The notes under the pieces were generated by a model. It had not been told where the DNA came from and made no database searches. It worked only from the letters and a program-made list of their open reading frames with translations. Shown here piece by piece: positions 30,149-38,670 of a DNA stretch of 64,000 nucleotides (positions within the stretch are counted from its first letter, which is position 1; every line of letters starts with the position of its first letter). The position numbers and the translations under genes were made by a program. Source of the DNA: an uncultured Bacteroidota bacterium. GTDB taxonomy: Bacteria; Bacteroidota; Bacteroidia; Chitinophagales; LD1. The stretch is from contig CAIOTH010000033.1 in the NCBI GenBank assembly GCA_903861145.1, positions 1-64,000 on the forward strand, in the 5' to 3' direction.

Positions 30149-31018
30149 ATGGCCGACCAGGAAAAAATCCGGTACGATGAAGATGAAACGGGAGAGGACT
30201 TTAGCAATAAAGTATGCCGGGTTGCAACATCGTTTGCCATGTTGGTTGCGGCTTTTATTACGAGCAACCTTGTTCTGCAAATACTGATTGCTGTTTTCTC
30301 ACGGGCACTAAAGTACGCCGTTAAGTTTTCCTATAATGAGGTAACCGTTACCCCTTGGGATTATCACTATTGGAACCGCACTAACGTTGCATTAACATCG
30401 CTTTTGCCGCCGGTAATTTGCCTTGTGTTGGGTATGGTTATTTTCGGGTTTCTTCATAAGTATTCTGATTGGGCGGGCAGGCTTCGCATCTTTTTCTTTT
30501 GGCTTTCGGCATCGCTGGTTAATATGGTTTTAACCCATATATTAATTGCACCGCTTGGCACGCCGCTTAATCTTAACAACGGGTTATACCAAACGTTTGC
30601 GGTTATAGCGGCGTGGTTTTATATCGATCCTCAACTTATGGTAATGGCGTCATTAGCGTCATTAATTTCCTCGCTGGGTGTAGGTATATTGTTACGCAAA
30701 GAGGTTATGCGCTACAGCTATTCTAAAAAGCTAATCAGGGTTAAAGCGGGTATGGATAGTATGGTTTTACAGGTTTATGTATTTCCTCTAATGCTGGCAA
30801 TTTTGCCGGTTATGCTGTTATGCACAAGGGCAGGTTTTCTAACCAATATTATGGAGTTTGCAAACCTTGCAGTTATGTCCATAGGCATTTTTATCATGAA
30901 TTCGGTTGGGGGTGCCAAAGTAAGATGCAATAGAAAGGATGTGCTTAACCATATTCCGGCTGTTGAATTAGCCGTTAGTGCAGCGGTATGGTTATTAGTA
31001 TTTTTCCTGTTAAGATAG
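30149..31018 (+). CDS. polytopic membrane protein, candidate exosortase-associated, unknown function
   Basis: Intact 289-aa ORF, acidic cytosol-like N-terminus then multiple TM helices; same strand and 43 bp after the exosortase. Confidence 0.75.
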   Translation: MADQEKIRYDEDETGEDFSNKVCRVATSFAMLVAAFITSNLVLQILIAVFSRALKYAVKFSYNEVTVTPWDYHYWNRTNVALTSLLPPVICLVLGMVIFGFLHKYSDWAGRLRIFFFWLSASLVNMVLTHILIAPLGTPLNLNNGLYQTFAVIAAWFYIDPQLMVMASLASLISSLGVGILLRKEVMRYSYSKKLIRVKAGMDSMVLQVYVFPLMLAILPVMLLCTRAGFLTNIMEFANLAVMSIGIFIMNSVGGAKVRCNRKDVLNHIPAVELAVSAAVWLLVFFLLR

Positions 31019-31025
31019 CAGCAGA

Positions 31026-31439
31026 TTAATTAAACCTGAAAAAGAAAAAAGCAACGGCAATCCATTCTTGTTTAACTCCGCTTGCATGGCCTATAGTGCT
31101 GCCGTGGCTATCTTCAACGGTTCCGTCGCTTCTTATGTGTCCAATTGTGCTACCATGGCTGTCGTCTACAGTACCATTACTTTCTACACGACCAATTGTG
31201 CTGCCATGGCTATCTTCAATAGTGCCGCCGCCTCTAATATGGCCTATTGTACTGCCGTGGCTGTCTTCAATGGTTCCATCGCTTCTTATATGGCCTGCAG
31301 TGCTACCATGGCTATCTTCAACCGTTCCGTCGCTTTTAATTTGACCGGTGGTTGAACCGTGACTATCGGAAAGAGTTTGCGCCTTCGAAACAAAAAAGGA
31401 GCCTGACAGGATTAGGCAAATAGCTAGTAATTTTTTCAT
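31026..31439 (-). CDS. secreted 17-residue tandem-repeat protein (beta-flower-like)
   Basis: MKKLLAICLILSGSFFVSKAQ signal; repeats SDGTVEDSHGSTIGHIR; C-term WIAVAFFFFRFN. 51-bp period at 31096, 31147, 31198, 31249, 31300, 31351. Confidence 0.75.
   Translation of the reverse strand: MKKLLAICLILSGSFFVSKAQTLSDSHGSTTGQIKSDGTVEDSHGSTAGHIRSDGTIEDSHGSTIGHIRGGGTIEDSHGSTIGRVESNGTVDDSHGSTIGHIRSDGTVEDSHGSTIGHASGVKQEWIAVAFFFFRFN
31096..31380. repeat. coding 51-bp tandem repeat (about 6 units)
   Basis: GTGCTGCCGTGGCTATCTTC-type units start exactly every 51 bp. Confidence 0.9.
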
Positions 31440-31597
31440 GGGGATTTTGATTTTGTTATTTGCAAGGTAAGTAATTTGCCAAATGTAAATGCACCTGTTT
31501 TTTATTGAAAAACGAGATAGGATGCTGCAAAGCATTAACTAAAACAGCTTCAGGCATTTACCTAATGCTGCTATTATACGTTTAAATAAAAATGAGG

Positions 31598-34402
31598 TTA
31601 ATCCACTTTTACAAACCTGCGGTTTATTATGGTTTTACCGCTTTGCAGGCTAAGGATATGAACGCCGGCACTTAGTTCAGAAATATCAACGGCCACCGCA
31701 TTGTTACCAGCCAGCATTTCAATTTCTTGCGTTAAAACGGGTTGCCCTAAAATGTTATAGGCAATTAATTTCCAGTCCCGGTTAGCAATGTTGCTGGTTA
31801 AGTTAAGGTTGAGCAGGTTGTGCGCCGGGTCGGGAAACAGGGACAAAAAGTCAACACTATTTACTTCGGTTATACCGGTTTCGCTTAACGTAACTACCTG
31901 GGTAATTGTATCGTTACAGTTTCCGTTGCTTTCAATCAGTTCAACCGTGTAATTACCATAGCCCGCATAATTATGCGATGGATTTAATTGAGTGGAGCTT
32001 TGTCCATCTCCAAAACTCCATGTGCAACTGGTTATGCCGGCGGCTACTGAAAAATTTACTATTGTGCCATTTGCATTCGCGCTAAACATGCTGTTGGCCC
32101 CGTTTAAAACCGATACCGGCACTACTGTTGTGCTGGTTGTGCAGCCCGGTTGTTGTAATTTCCAGTTATAGAAGAAATAATAGTAGCCCGGCGAACCTGC
32201 ATCCGAATTGGTTATAACTATTGTTCCATCGGTTGAGGTGTAGGGATACGTACCTCCTGAATTATTGCGGTACAAACCATTGGTTCCACTAATGGCCAGC
32301 TTCAGGCTGTTTTGCTGTGGTATTAAAAAATTGAGCGTAACTGTACTGTGGCCTGCGGCTAACGTAACGGTATCGGCCATTAATGTTAACCCGTTCGAGT
32401 CCTCAAGGCTGATAATTCTAACACCGGCGGTTTGCGCATACACATCAACCGATTTTAAGGTTTGGGGCGTGGTGCAATTAAACCAAAGGCCGTGTTGGTT
32501 GGTACCGGTAAAATAACCTCCTCCTCCAACGGTGTTATCAACCGGCCCTGCGTTATTGGCAGGTGGCGCTATAAGCGATGAAACAAAATAATTGGTAGAA
32601 TTATTTAAAACCGGGCTTACAAACATATTACCGGTACCCAGCAAATTACCGCCGGTAGCCGCATCGTACCAGCTTATAATACCGGTGCCGGTTGCTGCCA
32701 ACGAAGCTGTCATACCGGCGCAAATACTTTGGCTTGCCGCAACGGGTGCCAAATCGGTAATATTAACCTCGTGGTTACGCACCAGCGAATCGAGGCCGCA
32801 ATTATTGGCCGATAAAAGTTTAATAGTAAACGCCCCGTACGAGTTGTAGATATGGATGGGATTAGTAGCCGTATCAGTAAACCCATCGCCAAAATCCCAA
32901 AGGTAACGGTTGGCATTGGCGCTAAGGTTACTAAAAGAAATAGTTGCCGGAACTGCGCAGTTTGAAGATTGATTTGCCTCGTATCCTGCGCTAACGGCTT
33001 GTGTAATACTAATTGAAATGGTTGCAGCACCGGTAACCCCTGCGCTATCGGCAGTTACTGTATATATTGAGGTTGAGCCAGGGCTAACCGTAGTAGTAGC
33101 ACAAGTGGGGCAACTCAAACCCGTGGTGGGCGTCCAGGAAAAAGAAGCGTCCTCAGGGCCCTGCGCGGTTAATGTAGTAGTACCACCCGGGCAAACCGCC
33201 TGGTTAATTGCTGAAACTGTAACGTTGACAGGCGAGATTGGTTCAATGCCAATCAATGCGGCTTCATTATCATCAAAATTATATTGACCGGCGTTTAGAT
33301 TAGTGCAAGCGAAATAGCCATCGCTTTGCCCACTCCAGCCCCAGTTCATATGCAAACTGCCACCGGCATCATAGCCATCGCAAACCCAGGTATGACCACC
33401 GCCACCATTAACATCGTCGCCCTCGTATTGCACTACGCGACCACTGTTCAATTCGTTTTTAATCATATTCAACCAATCGTTCTCACTGTACTGCGACTTG
33501 ATGATGCCCTGTATAGTATTGGGATTGTAATAAAAATAATTTACGTACGAATACTGTGAACAAGGCAGGCCTGCGCCGGCTTCAGATTGTAATACCCAGG
33601 CACCACTGCCGCCCTGGTTATCGTCTCCGTAATCCATACCCACGCTAACACCAAGGTCATACATTAACAGTGCTATCTGGTTATTGGTTGAATTTATAGA
33701 CGCAGGCATTTGAGCCCATGAAAAAGCAGTATCGAAATTGGCTGAAAGAGTACCATAATTACCGCTGAAATTTGGCGGCGCATCAGTATAGCTATATGAA
33801 CCACGGCCACGGGTTGGGTAAGCCCAATATTTCATTATTTGCGCCATGGCCGTTGCTACGCAACCTGTTACCGCCCGTTGGCCGTCGCCGGTGTTATAAG
33901 GGCAAAAGGCATTGTAATTAGGTTCCTGGTCCCAGGTGGTGGTTAATAAAGGAGAAACAGAGCCATTGCGTTGCGGGTATGGATTTTGGCCGTTTAAATA
34001 AGCATTCCATAATCGGTTAATTTCGTCATCGGGTTGCACATTTAAAATAACACCCTTGTGTATGCGGGCGGCGGCATGGCTCATCCAATAATTAAGGCCA
34101 ATGGCGTGCGGAACGTTGAGGTTAAAGTTTGTTTCGGTTGAGTAGCCAATAACCGGCTTGGTATTAGTATTTCCGGCTACTATAACAAAGCCGGGTGCAG
34201 GCGATGTTTCAAAAACATAAAAATCAACGGTATTATCGCCTTCGGTGCGGCTATATTTTAAAGTGGCGTTAACGTTAGTATTAGCAGTAGTAACTTTAAA
34301 AAAATTGACAGCTACGGTATGCGCGGTTTCAACGCTTACCGAAGTGGCATTAAGGCCAAAAAACAACAGTAATAATGATGGAAATAGAAAAAGTTTTTTC
34401 AT
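31598..34402 (-). CDS. C10 family (streptopain-like) peptidase with PKD domains and T9SS sorting domain
   Basis: MKKLFLFPSLLLLFFGLNA signal; VAVNFFKVT; AVTGCVATAMAQIMKYWAYP; GGHTWVCDGYDAGGSLHMNWGWSG; PKD YLWDFGDGFTDTATNPIHIYNSYG; C-term FLSLFPDPAHNLLNLNL..RRFVKVD. Confidence 0.93.
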   Translation of the reverse strand: MKKLFLFPSLLLLFFGLNATSVSVETAHTVAVNFFKVTTANTNVNATLKYSRTEGDNTVDFYVFETSPAPGFVIVAGNTNTKPVIGYSTETNFNLNVPHAIGLNYWMSHAAARIHKGVILNVQPDDEINRLWNAYLNGQNPYPQRNGSVSPLLTTTWDQEPNYNAFCPYNTGDGQRAVTGCVATAMAQIMKYWAYPTRGRGSYSYTDAPPNFSGNYGTLSANFDTAFSWAQMPASINSTNNQIALLMYDLGVSVGMDYGDDNQGGSGAWVLQSEAGAGLPCSQYSYVNYFYYNPNTIQGIIKSQYSENDWLNMIKNELNSGRVVQYEGDDVNGGGGHTWVCDGYDAGGSLHMNWGWSGQSDGYFACTNLNAGQYNFDDNEAALIGIEPISPVNVTVSAINQAVCPGGTTTLTAQGPEDASFSWTPTTGLSCPTCATTTVSPGSTSIYTVTADSAGVTGAATISISITQAVSAGYEANQSSNCAVPATISFSNLSANANRYLWDFGDGFTDTATNPIHIYNSYGAFTIKLLSANNCGLDSLVRNHEVNITDLAPVAASQSICAGMTASLAATGTGIISWYDAATGGNLLGTGNMFVSPVLNNSTNYFVSSLIAPPANNAGPVDNTVGGGGYFTGTNQHGLWFNCTTPQTLKSVDVYAQTAGVRIISLEDSNGLTLMADTVTLAAGHSTVTLNFLIPQQNSLKLAISGTNGLYRNNSGGTYPYTSTDGTIVITNSDAGSPGYYYFFYNWKLQQPGCTTSTTVVPVSVLNGANSMFSANANGTIVNFSVAAGITSCTWSFGDGQSSTQLNPSHNYAGYGNYTVELIESNGNCNDTITQVVTLSETGITEVNSVDFLSLFPDPAHNLLNLNLTSNIANRDWKLIAYNILGQPVLTQEIEMLAGNNAVAVDISELSAGVHILSLQSGKTIINRRFVKVD

Positions 34403-34762
34403 CAAAACACGATTTACCCCCGAATTCCTAAATATACTAAATTTTGATATCGCTTTAGGGTGTGTGCCCTTTTTTATAATCAATGTAAAAATACAAGCCA
34501 AAACTTAATGTTAATGAATGATTAACTATACCCGATAAGATAGCCTGCTAAATTTAACAAGTCAAGTATGCATTTACCACATTTAGCCGCCCAATTTATA
34601 TAGTAATTGTAGCTTTAAACAACAAAAAATCATTGATTTTAAGGGCCTTAGTAATTACTTAACATTTAAGCAGGGTAATTGACATGTAAATTCAGCTATT
34701 TTCGCGGAAATCATTACATTGCCTTTCAGTCGTTTATAGAAAAAATTAACGCTATATAGTTC

Positions 34763-37700
34763 ATGAAAAAACATTTACACCCGGTAAGTTTTTGCGCTGT
34801 TTTGTTTCTTCTCATTTTCCAATTCCAGGCTGTTAAAACAAGTGCCCAATGTGTAAATGCCGATTTTTCGATGGGCAATTTTACAGGCTGGACCGCTACT
34901 TATGGCAAATGCAGTGGTGCGGTTATTGGTGGCGACTGTATTTGTGCCGGGGCTAATCCTACTGCTAATGTCGGGTTTCTGCAGGGGCCACTTAATGTTG
35001 CTTCCAATTCGGGCACCCAGTATAGCCAAACTATAGTTTCTACTGGTAACGATGCCACCCTTTCTGCACTGGGTGTTACTGTTCCATGTGTTTACCCGGG
35101 CAATGCTTACTCTGCACGTTTAGGTTGCACTTTTGCCGCCGCCGAAGGAGAAAGCATGACCTACTCATTTCTGGTAACTCCCAACAACTGTAATTTTACT
35201 TACCATTACGCTGTTGTGCTTGAAGATGGAGGCCATGCCGCCAATATTGCCCCGTTTTTTCACATCAATGTTTTTGACGGATCGAATAACGCCATTACAT
35301 GTGCCGATTTCCAGGTAGATGGTAGCCATGCTAGTACCATTGGCTTTAGCTATGTTTTGAGTGGTACTGATACGGTGCATTATAAAAACTGGACCTCGGT
35401 TTTTGTGCCTCTAAATAATTATATAGGGCAAACCGTAAAAATTACGTTTACAACCGAATCGTGCTATCCATCGGGTACCGGTTGCGGTGGCCCTCACTAC
35501 GCGTATGCCTATGTTGCTGCGGAATGTGGCCCTTTGCAAATTCTTTCTTCATCGCCTACGGTTTGCGGAGGCAGCAGCGTAACGCTTACTGCCCCTGCTG
35601 GCGCGGCTACCTATAGCTGGAGCGGCCCCGGTGTTGTGGCGCCGGTAAATGCCCAAACGGTTACCATTAACCAGCCCGGCCACTACACCTGTAATATGAC
35701 CACCTTTGGCAACCCGCCATGCCCGTTTTCGCTTGATACCGTAATGGCGGCAAGCCCAAGTAATCCGGCAGCAAATTTTTCCGCAACTACAGTTTGTGCG
35801 GGTGCTGCAACTACATTTACAGACCTTTCAATCCCTGCTGGCGGCGTTAACGCGTGGGCCTGGGATTTTAATAATACCGGTACTACTAATTCTACTTCGC
35901 AAAACCCAACATATACTTTTCCTACAGCCGGTACTTACCCGGTAAAACTTACAATTACATGGCCACCTTGTCAGGCCGATACTACTATAAACGTTACGGT
36001 AACACCACCGCCCACTTCTACATTTACAGCAACCGGCCCGGTTTGCGCAGGGCAAAACTCAACAGTTACTTATACGGGTAGCGCAACAGCAGGGGCAACC
36101 TATACGTGGGGTTTTTCGGGTGGCACCGTGGCATCAGGTTCGGGCCAAGGGCCTTACCAGGTTAACTGGGCAACATCGGGTTCTCAAAACGTAACCTTGT
36201 CGGTAACCGAGAACGGTTGTAGTTCATCAACTACTACAAACCCTGTTACGGTTAATCCATCTCCAACTTCGGTATTTACGGCAACATCGCCGGTATGTAC
36301 CGGTCAAAATTCAACAGTAACATATGGTGGCACACCTTCGGGTACGGCCAGTTATACCTGGGTATTTAACGGTGCTACTTTAGTATCGGGCGCAGGTGCA
36401 GGGCCGTATGTTGTAAACTGGCCAACGGCGGGCACTAAGGTGCTTACACTTTCGGTTACGGATGCCGGTTGCACTTCAACCCTCGATTCGCAACTGGTGG
36501 TGGTTAATGCTTATCCCACAGCAACGTTTACCGCAACCTCACCGGTGTGCGCTTTCCAAAATTCAACTATCACCTTTACCGGTTCGGCATCGGCTAACGC
36601 AACTTACCATTGGAATTTTTCGGGCGGTACTTTAGTATCGGGTAGCGGTGCAGGGCCTTACCAGGTTAATTGGGGAACGGCAGGAAACGAGAATGTTACC
36701 CTATCGGTTACAGATAATGGTTGCACCTCAACGCTTACCACTGTGCCCGTTACAGTAAACCCAACACCAAGTGCATCGTTTACAACTAATACGCCTATTT
36801 GCACGGGGCAAACCTCAACCATTACCTATACAGGCACCGGTACCGGCGCTGCAGTTTATAACTGGAGTTTTGATGGCGGCACTATTATTTCCGGCGCCAC
36901 GCAAGGGCCCTATGTAATAGGATGGACTACAGCGGGCAATAAAAACGTAACTCTGGCAGTAACCGAAAACGGTTGCACGTCGCCAATTACTGATTCTATA
37001 GTGGTAGTTAATCTTACACCGGTGGCGGCATTTACATTGGTGCCTGCGGCTGCCTGCGTAGGGCAAACATCAACGGCTACATTTACCGGCACGGCAGATA
37101 ATGCCGCCGTGTACGCCTGGAATTTTGGTGGCGGAACAGTTGTTTCGGGCACGGGTAACGGGCCTTATGTAATTGGATGGTCAATGGCGGGTAGCCTGAA
37201 CGTGACTTTATCTATTACCGACAATGGCTGCCTATCTAACGATACTTCAATGCCTATAACGGTTAATACTCCACCAACATCGGATGCGGGGACTGATGTT
37301 AGTTTTTGTTCGGGTGATAGCGCGGCTATTGGTAGTGCTACAACGGTGGGTTATACTTATGCGTGGACACCGGCCAATGGTTTAAGTGACGCAACTATAT
37401 CCAACCCTAATGCCGATGGCACTAATAATACTGCGGCAACTACAGTTACTAAATACCTTGTAACCACAACCTCAAACGGTTGTTCAACCAGCGATTCGGT
37501 AAATGTTACTATTTACCCGTTACCGGTGGCATCATTTACGCCACCGACCGGTGAATGTTTAACGGGCAACAGCTTTAATTTTGTTGCGGTCGGAACTTAT
37601 TTGCCTAACGCAACATTTGCCTGGGATTTTGGTGCTAACGGTACACCGGCAACTTCAACCCTAGCGAACCAGGCTGTAAGTTTTTCAGCAGCAGGGCAGC

Positions 37701-38539
37701 AAACGGTTACGTTAATCATTAGCCAGAACGGCTGTGTTAGCAATACTTTTACAGGTAACGTAAATGTGTTTGCAATGCCGGTACCGGCTTTTGTGCCCGA
37801 TAATATTTCAGGATGCCCGGGCTTAAAGGTTTGCTTTACCAATAACTCGACCGGTACTGCGCCAACCACCTACCAATGGCAGTTTGGCAACGGGCAAAGT
37901 TCAACCGCGCAGGCACCTTGTAACGTATATTCAGCGCCTGGTATTTATTCGGTTCAATTAATGGTTCAAAGTGCTGATGGTTGCGATAGCAGTACTACTA
38001 TGGATAGTTTGATAACCGTTATTCCGAACCCGGTTGCTGCATTTATACCTGCCGGTGCAACTATTCAATTACCGGTTGATACAATTACTTTGTACAACAC
38101 AAGTTCTAACGCAACAAGTTATGCCTGGAATTTTGGAGTGCTGGGCAATTCGACAGACCTCAATCCTTTATTAACGTTTACCCTATCGGGTGTTTATCCG
38201 GTGGTGTTAACAGTGGGCAATGGTACTTGTATAGATTCGGTAGAGCACGATATTTTGGTGTTGCCACCGGTTGCTTTCTTTATACCTAACGTATTTACCC
38301 CTAACGCCGATGGGCGTAACGATTTGTTTTATATAGAAGCTCAGGAAGGGGTGACCGTTTACCGCTTCGCGATATTCGACCGTTGGGGCGAAAAAGTGCA
38401 TGATGGCGCTTACCCATGGGACGGAACTTTTAAGGGCAAACCTTGCCAGGAAGGTGTTTACGTTTACGAAGTTACACTAACACTTGCCGGGCAAACAGAT
38501 GGCGTGCATCGTAAGGGGACTGTTACGCTGCTGAAATAG
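34763..38539 (+). CDS. giant PKD-repeat surface protein with gliding-motility-associated (T9SS type B/CHU_C) C-terminal domain
   Basis: Signal peptide, five 252-bp PKD-like repeats, C-term FIPNVFTPNADGRNDLFYI..FAIFDRWGEKVHDGAYPWDGTFKGKPCQEGVYVYEVTL. Confidence 0.93.
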   Translation: MKKHLHPVSFCAVLFLLIFQFQAVKTSAQCVNADFSMGNFTGWTATYGKCSGAVIGGDCICAGANPTANVGFLQGPLNVASNSGTQYSQTIVSTGNDATLSALGVTVPCVYPGNAYSARLGCTFAAAEGESMTYSFLVTPNNCNFTYHYAVVLEDGGHAANIAPFFHINVFDGSNNAITCADFQVDGSHASTIGFSYVLSGTDTVHYKNWTSVFVPLNNYIGQTVKITFTTESCYPSGTGCGGPHYAYAYVAAECGPLQILSSSPTVCGGSSVTLTAPAGAATYSWSGPGVVAPVNAQTVTINQPGHYTCNMTTFGNPPCPFSLDTVMAASPSNPAANFSATTVCAGAATTFTDLSIPAGGVNAWAWDFNNTGTTNSTSQNPTYTFPTAGTYPVKLTITWPPCQADTTINVTVTPPPTSTFTATGPVCAGQNSTVTYTGSATAGATYTWGFSGGTVASGSGQGPYQVNWATSGSQNVTLSVTENGCSSSTTTNPVTVNPSPTSVFTATSPVCTGQNSTVTYGGTPSGTASYTWVFNGATLVSGAGAGPYVVNWPTAGTKVLTLSVTDAGCTSTLDSQLVVVNAYPTATFTATSPVCAFQNSTITFTGSASANATYHWNFSGGTLVSGSGAGPYQVNWGTAGNENVTLSVTDNGCTSTLTTVPVTVNPTPSASFTTNTPICTGQTSTITYTGTGTGAAVYNWSFDGGTIISGATQGPYVIGWTTAGNKNVTLAVTENGCTSPITDSIVVVNLTPVAAFTLVPAAACVGQTSTATFTGTADNAAVYAWNFGGGTVVSGTGNGPYVIGWSMAGSLNVTLSITDNGCLSNDTSMPITVNTPPTSDAGTDVSFCSGDSAAIGSATTVGYTYAWTPANGLSDATISNPNADGTNNTAATTVTKYLVTTTSNGCSTSDSVNVTIYPLPVASFTPPTGECLTGNSFNFVAVGTYLPNATFAWDFGANGTPATSTLANQAVSFSAAGQQTVTLIISQNGCVSNTFTGNVNVFAMPVPAFVPDNISGCPGLKVCFTNNSTGTAPTTYQWQFGNGQSSTAQAPCNVYSAPGIYSVQLMVQSADGCDSSTTMDSLITVIPNPVAAFIPAGATIQLPVDTITLYNTSSNATSYAWNFGVLGNSTDLNPLLTFTLSGVYPVVLTVGNGTCIDSVEHDILVLPPVAFFIPNVFTPNADGRNDLFYIEAQEGVTVYRFAIFDRWGEKVHDGAYPWDGTFKGKPCQEGVYVYEVTLTLAGQTDGVHRKGTVTLLK
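36011..37273 (+). repeat. five tandem 84-aa (252-bp) PKD-like coding repeats
   Basis: Pxx(S/T/A)xFTxx(S)PVC units begin at 36011, 36263, 36515, 36767 and 37019; the next domain begins at 37274. Confidence 0.85.
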
Positions 38540-38548
38540 TTTCAAAAA

Positions 38549-38662
38549 TCAATGCGGCTCTTTAAGCCAGGCTTCGGCGTAGGTAGTGCCATCAATATGG
38601 GCGCGGATCCACACGTTATATTCAAACAGGTTTGAGATTCCTTCGGGTGGGCGTTTTGTCAT
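38549..38662 (-). CDS. candidate 37-aa small protein
   Basis: Reverse strand MTKRPPEGISNLFEYNVWIRAHIDGTTYAEAWLKEPH*, 8 nt after the stop of the 38671..40083 gene; not in ORF track. Confidence 0.4.
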   Translation of the reverse strand: MTKRPPEGISNLFEYNVWIRAHIDGTTYAEAWLKEPH

Positions 38663-38670
38663 GAGCGTGC

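Noticed and set aside
31068-31355. Antisense ORFs 31068..31355 and 31096..31344 over the 51-bp repeat
   Set aside because: Long only because the 51-bp repeat is a multiple of 3, which keeps all frames open; the minus-strand frame has the signal peptide and recognisable repeat.
31096-31380. Considered as a CRISPR-like array
   Set aside because: Direct tandem units with no unique spacers, fully coding in one frame; no cas genes in the window.
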